A stretch of DNA of 64,000 nucleotides, from the NCBI GenBank assembly GCA_910585435.1, contig CAJUEJ010000025.1:1-64000 (forward strand), given 5' to 3'. The position numbers and the translations under genes are program-made. Shown one piece after another: positions 1 to 7,772 of the stretch; the stretch's first letter is position 1, and every line of letters starts with the position of its first letter. This DNA comes from an uncultured Hungatella sp. Lineage in GTDB: Bacteria > Bacillota > Clostridia > Lachnospirales > Lachnospiraceae. The notes under the pieces are model-generated. The model ran no database searches, had not been told where the DNA came from, and saw only the letters and a list, made by a program, of their open reading frames with translations.

Positions 1-31
1 ACTCTTTCCCTACACGACGCTCTTCCGATCT
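1..31. other. Illumina adapter contamination at contig end
   Basis: The first 31 bases match exactly, from memory, the 3' end of the Illumina TruSeq universal adapter (it ends CTCTTCCGATCT). This is not genomic sequence. The prs reading frame runs into it and picks up seven false C-terminal residues before a stop inside the adapter. The true contig begins at base 32. Confidence 0.97.
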
Positions 32-1011
32 TTTTCATAAAACAGATCGAATTTCTCCAGGCCGTGGGTGAAAAGCCCGAAGGTGCAGCAGATAATTACT
101 TTATAGGCCTTCCGCTCCTTTAATTCCCTGGCAGTATCCAGCATGCTCTCTCCGGATGCGATCATATCGTCGATAATCAGCACAGTTTTTCCCTCTACAC
201 TGGAGCCTAAAAATTCATGGGCCACAATAGGATTGCGCCCGTCTACGATCCGGGAGTAATCTCTTCGTTTGTAGAACATTCCCATGTCCACACTTAACTG
301 GTTGGCCAGATATACGGCCCTGGGCATAGCGCCTTCGTCAGGGCTGATGACCATCAGATGTTCCCTGTCAATTTTCAGGGTTTTGTCATGTTCAAACAGA
401 GTTTTTAAAAATTGGTAGGTGGGCATGAAATTGTCAAAATCATTTAGAGGGATGGCATTCTGGACCCTGGGATCATGGGCGTCAAAGGTAATAATATTTT
501 TTACGCCCATCTGTACCAGCTCTTTTAAGGCGATAGCGCAGTCTAAAGATTCCCGGTTGGTCCGGCGGTGCTGTCTGCCTTCATATAAATAGGGCATGAC
601 CACATTGACACGGTGGGCTGTGGATACGGAGGCTCCGATTACCCGTTTTAAATCCTCAAAATGATCATCAGGAGACATGTAATTGACGCGGCCGTTTATG
701 GTGTAGGACAGGCTGTGGTTGGTGACATCAGCCATAATGTAGATATCTGTGCCGCGGATAGATTCATTGATAACAGCTTTTGCTTCGCCGGTGCCGAACC
801 GGTAACAGGTCAGATTCAGAATATAAGAATCAACGTCATAACCGCGATAGCTTAGGTTTCCTTTTCTCCGAAGAAGCTCCTCCATATCATTTCTGCGAAA
901 GGATACAATATGGTTGTTGACAAGGCCTGCCAGCTCACTGCAGCCTTCTAAGGCCGCCAGCTTTAAAGGCGCTACAGGAAGGGAATCGTCAAATATGAAA
1001 GTATTCGCCAT
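32..1011 (-). CDS. prs: Ribose-phosphate pyrophosphokinase (3' end missing)
   Basis: Makes PRPP from ribose 5-phosphate and ATP in the cytoplasm, feeding purine, pyrimidine, His, Trp and NAD synthesis. The PRPP-binding loop VLIIDDMIASGESMLDTA and the catalytic-flap stretch with paired arginines (GRQHRRTNRESLD) are visible. The start is the ATG at 1011 (protein MANTFIFDD), because GGAGG sits 6 bases upstream; 27 further codons upstream are open but lack a ribosome site. The N-terminal part is longer and more divergent than in B. subtilis Prs, as in the long Clostridial form. About 326 codons are present; the gene is cut by the contig end and its last apparent residues are adapter. It is divergent from the DUF512 gene. 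Confidence 0.93.
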
Positions 1012-1072
1012 GGGATCCTCCAAAAGTATGTAATATATACATTGCCGAACAAATGGGAATTGTCTTATATTA

Positions 1073-1102
1073 TTTATAGCATTTTTCACCAAAAAACGTC
1101 AA
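1073..1102 (-). promoter_or_regulatory. Sigma-A promoter of prs
   Basis: On the minus strand TTGACG (1102-1097) and TATAAA (1078-1073) are 18 bases apart. The -10 lies about 60 bases before the prs start codon. Confidence 0.65.
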
Positions 1103-1148
1103 TATTCTCGGGGAAAGTATTTATAAAAATACAAAAGAAAGGGATTCC

Positions 1149-1177
1149 TTTACAAAAGAAAGGAATGTTGTTATCAT
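1149..1177 (+). promoter_or_regulatory. Sigma-A promoter of the DUF512-der-plsY operon
   Basis: TTTACA (1149-1154), 17-base spacer, TATCAT (1172-1177), 34 bases before the DUF512 start. It is divergent from the prs promoter. Confidence 0.5.
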
Positions 1178-1211
1178 AGAGATAACAAAGGAAGGAAAGG
1201 ATCGTGGGAAC

Positions 1212-2561
1212 ATGAAAAAGGGACATGTCATAAAGTCTGTGGATCCGGGATCTATCGGGGACGAGCTGGGGCTGGAGCCGGGAGACCAGCTGCTGGCCAT
1301 TGACGGCCGCCGGCCGGAGGATATTTTTGATTATGAGTATTATATTCAGAATGAATCGGTTGAAGTGCTTATAAGAAAGGCAGACGGTGAAGAGTGGGAA
1401 CTGGACATCGAGAATGATTATGAGGATCTGGGACTTACCTTTGAAAACGGCCTGATGAGTGAATACCGTTCCTGCCGCAACAGATGTATTTTCTGTTTTA
1501 TCGATCAGATGCCAAAAGGCATGAGAGACACCCTGTATTTTAAGGACGATGACTCCCGCCTGTCGTTTCTTCAGGGAAACTATATTACGCTGACCAACAT
1601 GAGCCAGAAGGATATTGACCGGATCATCCGGTTTAAGCTGGCTCCCATCAATATTTCCGTACACACTACAAACCCTGGGCTGCGGTGTAAAATGCTAAAT
1701 AACCGGTTTGCCGGAGAGGCACTTAAAAACATGGACAGGCTTTTTGAGGCAGGCACGCCCATGAACGGGCAGATTGTCATGTGCAAGAATATTAACGACA
1801 AGGCAGAGCTGGAGAGGACCATCCGGGATTTAAGCCGGTATATTCCCTGTATGGAAAGCGTGTCGGTGGTGCCGGTAGGGCTTTCAAGGTTCAGGGAGGG
1901 GCTGTATCCCTTAGAGCCCATTACCAGGGAGGATGCCCGGGAAACCATTGATATTGTGGAGCGGTGGCAGGAAAAGCTGTATAAAAGCCATGGCACCCAT
2001 TTTATCCATGCCAGCGACGAGTTCTACATTTTGGCAGGGCGCCCTCTGCCGGAGACGGAAAGATATGACGGCTTTGTCCAGCTGGAAAACGGGGTGGGCA
2101 TGATCCGCCTTATGACAGATGAGGTGGAGGAGGCTCTTGCAAGGCTGGAGGGAGATCAGGAGGAAGAGGAGCTGTCTGTGGCTACCGGGCTTCTGGCCTA
2201 TGACTACTTAAACGGCTTTTTAGAAAAGATCAGGGAGAAGTTTCCCAGGCGCAGGGTGTATCTGTACCCTGTTGTCAACCGGTTTTTCGGGGAGCAGATT
2301 ACGGTGGCAGGGCTGATTACAGGGCGGGATCTGATTGAGCAGTTAAGGGGGAAGCCGCTGGGAAGCCGGCTGCTTCTGCCGTCCTGCATGTTCCGCAGCG
2401 GAGAGGAAGTATTTCTGGACGATGTAACCAGGCAGGAGGTAAAAACCGCTTTACAAGTACCGGTGAATATTGTAAAATCAAGCGGTCAGGATTTTGTGAA
2501 CGCAGTGCTGTATCCTCCAGAGGAAGGGCCGGTTTTCTATGAGGGATACGAGCTGCCATAA
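1212..2561 (+). CDS. DUF512 family radical-SAM-like protein with N-terminal PDZ domain
   Basis: 449 residues, function unknown. Residues 1-65 form a PDZ-like fold (VIKSVDPGSIGDELGLEPGDQLLAIDG). Cysteines C88-x3-C92-x2-C95 (CRNRCIFC) are the radical-SAM cluster signature, and the C-terminal third is the DUF512 domain (TVAGLITGRDLIEQL, LLPSCMFRSGEEVFLDD). In Clostridia this family sits directly upstream of der, as here: the gap to der is 12 bases and they share an operon. A link to ribosome or RNA maturation is suggested only by this conserved neighbourhood; the substrate is not known to me. Confidence 0.9.
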   Translation: MKKGHVIKSVDPGSIGDELGLEPGDQLLAIDGRRPEDIFDYEYYIQNESVEVLIRKADGEEWELDIENDYEDLGLTFENGLMSEYRSCRNRCIFCFIDQMPKGMRDTLYFKDDDSRLSFLQGNYITLTNMSQKDIDRIIRFKLAPINISVHTTNPGLRCKMLNNRFAGEALKNMDRLFEAGTPMNGQIVMCKNINDKAELERTIRDLSRYIPCMESVSVVPVGLSRFREGLYPLEPITREDARETIDIVERWQEKLYKSHGTHFIHASDEFYILAGRPLPETERYDGFVQLENGVGMIRLMTDEVEEALARLEGDQEEEELSVATGLLAYDYLNGFLEKIREKFPRRRVYLYPVVNRFFGEQITVAGLITGRDLIEQLRGKPLGSRLLLPSCMFRSGEEVFLDDVTRQEVKTALQVPVNIVKSSGQDFVNAVLYPPEEGPVFYEGYELP

Positions 2562-2573
2562 GGGAGAATATAT

Positions 2574-3908
2574 ATGAGCAAACCGATTGTCGCCATTGTG
2601 GGGCGGCCTAACGTGGGAAAGTCCACATTATTTAATGCCATTGCCGGAGAGGCTATCTCCATCGTAAAGGATACGCCGGGAGTAACCAGGGACAGAATCT
2701 ATGCAGACTGTCACTGGCTTGACATGAATTTTACCTTGATTGATACAGGCGGTATTGAGCCGGATACAAGTGATGTGATTCTGTCCCAGATGCGGGAACA
2801 GGCAGAGATAGCTATTGCCACGGCAGACGTGATTCTGTTTCTTGTGGATGTACACCAGGGGCTGGTGGATTCTGATTTCCGTGTGGCAGATATGCTGAGG
2901 AAATCCAGGAAACCGGTTATCCTTGCGGTGAATAAGGTGGACAGCTTTAAAAAATACAGCAATGACGTCTACGAATTTTATAATCTGGGAATCGGAGAAC
3001 CGGTACCTGTGTCTGCGGCTTCCAGGCTGGGGCTGGGAGATTTGCTGGATGAAGTGGCAAAGCATTTTGGAGCGGAGCAGCTGGAGGCTGATGAGGATGA
3101 CGATCGTCCGAAGGTGGCGATTATAGGAAAGCCAAACGTGGGAAAATCCTCCATCGTCAATAAGCTGGCAGGCGAGAACCGGGTGATTGTGTCGGACATT
3201 GCCGGAACCACCAGGGATGCGGTGGACACAAACGTGGTCTACCAGGGCACAGAATATGTCTTCATCGACACGGCAGGCCTGCGCCGGAAAAACAAGATTA
3301 AGGAAGAGCTGGAGCGGTACAGCATTATCCGTGCAGTGGCTGCCGTGGAGCGGGCGGATGTGGTCATTGTAGTGATTGACGCTTCGGAGGGTATTACGGA
3401 ACAGGATGCCAAGATTGCGGGAATTGCCCATGAGCGGGGCAAGGGGATCATCGTGGCAGTCAACAAGTGGGACGCCATCGAGAAAAATGACAAGACCATC
3501 TATGAGTTTACCAAAAAGGTGAGAGACACCCTTTCCTTTATGCAGTACGCGGAGATCGTCTTTATCTCTGCCGTGACGGGCCAGAGGTTAAATAAGCTGT
3601 TTGAGACCATAGATATGGTGCGCCAGAACCAGACCCTCCGTGTCCAGACCGGCGTGCTAAATGAGATCATTGCGGAGGCGACGGCTATGCAGCAGCCTCC
3701 GGCGGATAAGGGGAAGAGGCTTCGGATTTATTATACCACGCAGGTGGCTGTGTCGCCGCCTACGTTTGTGCTGTTTGTCAATGACAAGAGCCTGATGCAT
3801 TTTTCCTATACCAGATATCTGGAAAACAGGATCCGCGAATCCTTCGGGTTTAGGGGAACGGCTCTTAAATTTATCGCGAGAGAACGTACGGGAAAGGATG
3901 GGAAGTAA
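2574..3908 (+). CDS. der: Ribosome biogenesis GTPase Der (EngA)
   Basis: 444 residues, the normal length. Two GTPase domains in tandem: the first P-loop GRPNVGKST near residue 9 with DTPGVTRD and DTGG, the second P-loop GKPNVGKSS near residue 185 with DIAGTTRD, DTAGLRRK and NKWD. A C-terminal KH-like domain follows (residues about 355-440). Der acts in 50S subunit assembly. It lies between the DUF512 gene and plsY with short gaps (12 and 3 bases), so it is co-transcribed with both. Confidence 0.97.
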   Translation: MSKPIVAIVGRPNVGKSTLFNAIAGEAISIVKDTPGVTRDRIYADCHWLDMNFTLIDTGGIEPDTSDVILSQMREQAEIAIATADVILFLVDVHQGLVDSDFRVADMLRKSRKPVILAVNKVDSFKKYSNDVYEFYNLGIGEPVPVSAASRLGLGDLLDEVAKHFGAEQLEADEDDDRPKVAIIGKPNVGKSSIVNKLAGENRVIVSDIAGTTRDAVDTNVVYQGTEYVFIDTAGLRRKNKIKEELERYSIIRAVAAVERADVVIVVIDASEGITEQDAKIAGIAHERGKGIIVAVNKWDAIEKNDKTIYEFTKKVRDTLSFMQYAEIVFISAVTGQRLNKLFETIDMVRQNQTLRVQTGVLNEIIAEATAMQQPPADKGKRLRIYYTTQVAVSPPTFVLFVNDKSLMHFSYTRYLENRIRESFGFRGTALKFIARERTGKDGK

Positions 3909-3911
3909 AGA

Positions 3912-4547
3912 ATGGAAAGAATTCTCTGTCTTGCAGCAGGGTATGTCTGCGGTCTGATTCAGACAGGATATTTTTACAGCAGACGCCACAATGTGGATAT
4001 CAGGAAGCATGGAAGCGGAAACTCTGGCAGCACCAACATTCTCCGGGTGATGGGGGTGAAGGCGGGGCTCATCGTATTTTTCGGAGATTTTTTGAAGACC
4101 TTCATCCCCTGTGTCCTGACCCGCTATGTGGTATTTGGCGACAGGCCGGAGATTGCCTGCCTGATGCTTCTGTATACGGCCCTGGGGGTTATCCTGGGAC
4201 ATAACTATCCTTTTTATCTGAAGTTTAAGGGAGGGAAGGGGATAGCGGCTACGGCCGGGCTTCTGGTTGCTATGGATCTGCGGGTGACTGCGGTCTGCCT
4301 TCTGGTGTTTGTCCTGATTGTGGCGGTTACCAGGTTTGTGTCTCTGGGCTCCCTGGTGGTTGTGACGATTTTTCTGGCGTTTATGGTGTTCTTCGGACAG
4401 AGAGGCGATTACGGGCTGGAGGCAGCCTGTCTGCCGGAGTTTTACGTGGTGGCGGCAGTGATTACGGTGATGGCCTTCTGGCGGCACAGATCCAATATTG
4501 TTCGATTGGTGCAGGGGAAGGAGAATAAGATTGGGGGGAAGAAATAG
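3912..4547 (+). CDS. plsY: Acyl-phosphate:glycerol-3-phosphate acyltransferase PlsY
   Basis: 211 residues with about five hydrophobic segments. It is the membrane enzyme that makes lysophosphatidic acid from acyl-phosphate and sn-glycerol 3-phosphate. The family motifs are visible: GSGNSGSTNILRVMG near residue 36 (the plsY SGNxGATN-type motif) and GHNYPFYLKFKGGKGIAAT near residue 96 (phosphate-binding GGKG). It starts 3 bases after the der stop. In related genomes gpsA usually follows; here a terminator follows and no gpsA is in the window. Confidence 0.95.
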   Translation: MERILCLAAGYVCGLIQTGYFYSRRHNVDIRKHGSGNSGSTNILRVMGVKAGLIVFFGDFLKTFIPCVLTRYVVFGDRPEIACLMLLYTALGVILGHNYPFYLKFKGGKGIAATAGLLVAMDLRVTAVCLLVFVLIVAVTRFVSLGSLVVVTIFLAFMVFFGQRGDYGLEAACLPEFYVVAAVITVMAFWRHRSNIVRLVQGKENKIGGKK

Positions 4548-4633
4548 GTCTGCGCACCTGCTGCGCTGACCCTACAACGTGCTGGAAGGCCGTTTTTGCA
4601 TTCTGTGTGCATCCCCGGAGGGTTTACAGGATT

Positions 4634-4713
4634 AAAGAAGCTGTTGAAAAAATGGAATTTCTCAATATTTGTTGCGGAAATGTCATTTTTTCAGCGGCTT
4701 CTTTTGTTTTTTA
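4634..4713 (+). terminator. Terminator closing the DUF512-der-plsY operon
   Basis: A 21-base arm at 4634-4654 pairs with 4684-4704 with only two G-U wobbles, followed by TGTTTTTTAG. The upstream arm is A-rich, so it could also stop transcription from the other side. Nothing else is recognised in 4548-4769. Confidence 0.8.
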
Positions 4714-4769
4714 GTTTTTCGGAAATTTAGTTTTTCGTAATTAAAAAAATCTTAAAATTTACAATTTCC

Positions 4770-4798
4770 TTGCCAAAAAAGACAATTTCTGTTATAGT
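4770..4798 (+). promoter_or_regulatory. Sigma-A promoter of the Rpn-type gene
   Basis: TTGCCA (4770-4775), 17 bases, TATAGT (4793-4798). The same two hexamers and spacing occur before comM (56839-56867). The leader to the start codon is about 160 bases. Confidence 0.65.
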
Positions 4799-4964
4799 GA
4801 AACAGTACTATTATATTCTGATTTTCTAAAAAGGAATCCTGCTTAATTCTAAGACATTCAAGCAAGTATCCCACAACAAAATTTTATATGGAAGGGCATG
4901 GAGTACAGGGCCTTATCTGCCAGGATATGTTTGTATGCCATGCTGGAAAGGATGGTATACGGAT

Positions 4965-5999
4965 ATGGATACAAATTTATCAAACAGAAGGGTAAAGGAC
5001 AGTTCTGCGAAGCTTATTTTTGGGGATGACGTATTATGTGCCCAATTTTTGCGGGGGTATGTGAATATCCCTCTGCTGAAGGAGGTGCAGGCGGAGGATA
5101 TCGAAGATGTTACACATCGTTATGTACATATGTTTACAGAGGAGAGAGATTCTGATGTAGTGAAGCGAGTACGTATAAAAGACAGGGAAGCACCATGTTA
5201 TTTGATTTCGCTTATTGAACATAAGTCGAATGTGGATTATAATGTAGTTATGCAGATATTCCGTTATATGGCTTTTATCTGGGAGGATTATGAGAAGGAG
5301 ATGGAAAAGCGGCAAGAGGGGATCAGCCGGACAAAGGATTTCCGGTACCCTCCGATTCTACCGATTATTTTCTATGACGGCCTGGGTGACTGGACGGCGG
5401 CAACCCGGTTTCAAGACAGGATCATGCTGACGGATATTATAGGAGAGTATGTACCGGATTATCGCTGTATGCTGTTGCAGCTAAAGGATTACAGCAATGC
5501 GCAGCTGATGGAGAAGCAGGATGAGCTTTCCATCCTTATGATGCTTGATAAGATCCAGAGTATGGCTGAATTTGTAGATCTCAGTCAGGAGGTAAAACCG
5601 GAATGGCTGACAGACATTACCATGAGATCCCCGGAGTATCTGTTAAAAATTATGGTGCAGGTGACAGAGGGCCTGTTAGCAAAAATAAATGTTCCCCAAA
5701 AAGAGGCGGAGGCATTTACAGATCGGATTAAGGAGCGACGTATGGGAGAATGGTTTAGTAATTTTGAGGCATTTGATGTGCAGGAGAGCAGGAGAAAAAT
5801 ACGGGAGGAAGTGAGAATAGAATTACAGGAGGAAGTGAGGAAAGAAGTACAGGAGGAAATGGAGTGGAAGGCTATTGAGAATTTAATAAAATTCGGTAAA
5901 AATAATGGGATTTCAAAGGAAAATATTAAAAACAATATAAAAGAGCAGTATTCTCTTAAAGAAGAAGATGCAGCAGAAAAAGTAGAGATGTATTGGTAA
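4965..5999 (+). CDS. Rpn family recombination-promoting nuclease / putative transposase
   Basis: About 344 residues. The N-terminal half has the PD-(D/E)XK-type pattern of the Rpn (YhgA-like, PDDEXK_3) family: an early acidic stretch (LIFGDDVLCAQFLRG) and the core LISLIEHKSNVDYNVVMQIFRYM, with E-x-K as catalytic pair. The C-terminus is a charged coiled coil built of repeats of the type REEVRxELQEEVRKEVQEE. Rpn proteins are Mg-dependent DNA endonucleases that promote RecA-independent recombination in E. coli; whether this one does is inference. The start is uncertain: ATG 4935 (10 more residues) is also in frame. It is a lone gene with its own promoter, more AT-rich than its neighbours, so possibly acquired. 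Confidence 0.85.
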   Translation: MDTNLSNRRVKDSSAKLIFGDDVLCAQFLRGYVNIPLLKEVQAEDIEDVTHRYVHMFTEERDSDVVKRVRIKDREAPCYLISLIEHKSNVDYNVVMQIFRYMAFIWEDYEKEMEKRQEGISRTKDFRYPPILPIIFYDGLGDWTAATRFQDRIMLTDIIGEYVPDYRCMLLQLKDYSNAQLMEKQDELSILMMLDKIQSMAEFVDLSQEVKPEWLTDITMRSPEYLLKIMVQVTEGLLAKINVPQKEAEAFTDRIKERRMGEWFSNFEAFDVQESRRKIREEVRIELQEEVRKEVQEEMEWKAIENLIKFGKNNGISKENIKNNIKEQYSLKEEDAAEKVEMYW

Positions 6000-6036
6000 G
6001 AAAATAGATAATTTAAAAATAGATACGATTAATCCC

Positions 6037-6065
6037 TGGACACCCAGACCTTTTCATGTTATGAT
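6037..6065 (+). promoter_or_regulatory. Candidate promoter for the riboswitch-guaD transcript
   Basis: TGGACA (6037-6042), 17 bases, TATGAT (6060-6065). Transcription would begin near 6072, 20 bases before the aptamer. Confidence 0.55.
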
Positions 6066-6091
6066 AAATATATCTGAATAACTCGTATTTA

Positions 6092-6158
6092 AATTGTGTA
6101 TATTTCCGGAATTGGCCGGAAGTTTCTACCAACTACCGTAAAAGTTGACTACATGATT
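6092..6158 (+). ncRNA. Purine riboswitch aptamer, predicted guanine-specific
   Basis: The purine-riboswitch core is present: GTTTCTACC (6122-6130) in J2/3 and ACCGTAAA (6135-6142) in loop 3. P1 pairs 6092-6100 with 6150-6158 over 9 bases (two G-U). P2 is CCGG (6107-6118 region) around loop AATTGG. P3 pairs CAACT (6130-6134) with AGTTG (6143-6147). The specificity base in J3/1, equivalent to C74 of B. subtilis xpt, is C at 6149, which by the known rule means guanine or hypoxanthine rather than adenine. The downstream gene is guanine deaminase, which fits. See the overlapping terminator for the direction of control. Confidence 0.9.
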
Positions 6159-6178
6159 CTATGTAGCCAGCTTTTTTT
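6143..6178 (+). terminator. Riboswitch expression platform: terminator overlapping P3 and P1
   Basis: AGTTGACTACAT (6143-6154) pairs with ATGTAGCCAGCT (6161-6172) with one A-C mismatch and one wobble, loop GATTCT, then seven T (6172-6178). The 5' arm is made of the P3 3' strand, the specificity C and the P1 3' strand, so the terminator and the ligand-bound aptamer cannot coexist. That is the geometry of the B. subtilis pbuE adenine ON switch, not of the xpt OFF switch. Confidence 0.85.
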
Positions 6179-6272
6179 ATGGGAAATTATGTCTTATGAA
6201 ACTGCATTCGCTAAGTGGGCTGATGGCTACGCGCTAAGGAAAACGGCTGCTGTCGCAATCGCGTTTCGGCGC

Positions 6273-6296
6273 AAGAGTCCGGCTTGCCGGACTCTT
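6273..6296 (+). promoter_or_regulatory. Perfect 11-bp stem-loop just before the guaD ribosome site
   Basis: AAGAGTCCGGC (6273-6283) and GCCGGACTCTT (6286-6296) are perfect inverted repeats with a 2-base centre. The stem ends 7 bases before GGAGG of guaD. The T-run after it is short (TTTATT), so it could be a weak terminator, an mRNA-stabilising stem or a second control point. The rest of 6179-6272 has no recognised element. Confidence 0.6.
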
Positions 6297-6317
6297 TATT
6301 GGAAGGAGGAACGGGAA

Positions 6318-7613
6318 ATGAAAAACAATTCGTGGATTTTAAAGGGGAACATTTGTTACAGCAAGTCTGAAAAAGAACTATCCGTCACAGAGCAGGGATA
6401 TCTGGTGTGCTGTCAGGGGATTTCCCAGGGGGTATTCCGGCAGATTCCGGAGAAATTCCGGGGGCTGCCTGTGACAGACTATGGGGATGCTCTTATCTTT
6501 CCGGGGATGACAGACCTTCATCTCCATGCCCCTCAGTATTCGTTTGCGGGACTTGGGATGGATCTGGAACTGCTTGACTGGCTGAATACCCATACTTTTC
6601 CGGAGGAAAGCCGGTATGAGTCGATGGAGTATGCCAGGAAAGCCTACAAAACCTTTGCGGAGGATTTAAAGAGAAGCCCCACAACCAGAGCGGTGATATT
6701 TGCCACGGTCCATGTGCCGGCTACCAGGCTTTTGATGGATGAGATGGAGAAAACATGCCTGAAAACCTGTGTGGGGAAGGTAAATATGGATCAGAACTGC
6801 CCGGATTCCCTGCGGGAGGTGGATGCAAAAGCCTCCCTTCTTGACACCGAAAGATGGCTTTTGGACACCATGGATGCTTATGAGAATGTGAGACCTATCC
6901 TGACACCCCGGTTTGCTCCCACCTGCAGCGCTGCCTTGCTGGAAGGCCTTGGAAGGCTGGGGCAGAAGTACAACCTGCCTGTGCAGACCCACCTTTCAGA
7001 AAATCAGTCGGAGATTGCCTGGGTAAAGGAGCTGTATCCCTGGTCTTCTTTCTATGGAGATGTGTATGACCGCTTCGGCCTGTTCGGGGCAGGGGAGGAG
7101 GGCCGCGCCCCGGCGGTGATGGCTCACTGTGTCTACTCTGCCCCAGAGGAAGTCATGAGGATGAAGGAAAACCGGGTTTACATCGCCCACTGCCCCCAGT
7201 CCAATATGAATCTCTCCTCAGGCATTGCACCAATCCGCAGCTACATGGAACAGGGGCTTTTCATCGGCCTTGGGACGGATCTGGCCGGAGGCGCCAATAT
7301 GTCTATGTTCCGCTGCATTACAGATGCCATTGCCGTATCCAAGCTGTACTGGAGGCTTGTGGATCAGGGTGCAAAGCCTCTGACGTTAGAGGAAGGCTTT
7401 TATCTGGCTACAGCAGGCGGAGGTTCCTTCTTTGGGAAGGTGGGAAGCTTTGAACAGGGCTTTGAGGCGGATGTTCTGGTTGGAGATGACCTGGAAATCC
7501 CCCGCTTAGATGGCTGGGGAATCCGGGAGCGCCTGGCCCGTTTCTTGTATCTGTCCGGAGAAAAGGGGCGACTCATAGGAAAATATGTGGCCGGCGTTCA
7601 GATTTTATTGTAG
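6318..7613 (+). CDS. guaD: Guanine deaminase
   Basis: 431 residues. An amidohydrolase that converts guanine to xanthine and ammonia with zinc. Metal ligands are visible: DLHLHAPQY (the HxH motif, here LHLHA), HLSENQSE, MAHCVYS and GTDLAGGAN (final Asp); the substrate motif PRFAPTCS is also typical of GuaD. The start is ATG 6318 because GGAAGGAGG stands just upstream; the open frame extends back 74 codons through the riboswitch and is not coding. It is a single gene controlled by the purine riboswitch at 6092-6178. A catabolic purine gene switched on by guanine would make physiological sense. Confidence 0.95.
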   Translation: MKNNSWILKGNICYSKSEKELSVTEQGYLVCCQGISQGVFRQIPEKFRGLPVTDYGDALIFPGMTDLHLHAPQYSFAGLGMDLELLDWLNTHTFPEESRYESMEYARKAYKTFAEDLKRSPTTRAVIFATVHVPATRLLMDEMEKTCLKTCVGKVNMDQNCPDSLREVDAKASLLDTERWLLDTMDAYENVRPILTPRFAPTCSAALLEGLGRLGQKYNLPVQTHLSENQSEIAWVKELYPWSSFYGDVYDRFGLFGAGEEGRAPAVMAHCVYSAPEEVMRMKENRVYIAHCPQSNMNLSSGIAPIRSYMEQGLFIGLGTDLAGGANMSMFRCITDAIAVSKLYWRLVDQGAKPLTLEEGFYLATAGGGSFFGKVGSFEQGFEADVLVGDDLEIPRLDGWGIRERLARFLYLSGEKGRLIGKYVAGVQILL

Positions 7614-7694
7614 TTTGGCATTCTATAATCAAAAGGAATACTATGTATAACTACTATGTATATCCATTATAGAGAGCTTTAGTGTAGGAAAGTG

Positions 7695-7723
7695 TTGACA
7701 AGAGAAAACGATAAAGCTATAAT
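7695..7723 (+). promoter_or_regulatory. Consensus sigma-A promoter of the liv operon
   Basis: TTGACA (7695-7700), 17 bases, TATAAT (7718-7723): both hexamers are perfect. Such a strong promoter suggests that a repressor limits it. Confidence 0.9.
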
Positions 7724-7740
7724 GTAAAAAGTTTTTACAT
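7722..7740 (+). promoter_or_regulatory. 19-bp perfect palindrome at the liv transcription start (candidate operator)
   Basis: ATGTAAAAAGTTTTTACAT is a perfect palindrome around a central G at 7731. It overlaps the end of the -10 box and covers the expected start point. It is not a good match to the CodY consensus AATTTTCWGAAAATT. The binding protein is unknown. Confidence 0.6.
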
Positions 7741-7772
7741 GAAAGAATTTCTATGAGGAGGAAAAGAAAATT

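Noticed and set aside
6096..6317. Coding extension of guaD into the riboswitch
   Set aside because: The frame is open but overlaps the aptamer and terminator, and the only good ribosome site is at 6302-6309.
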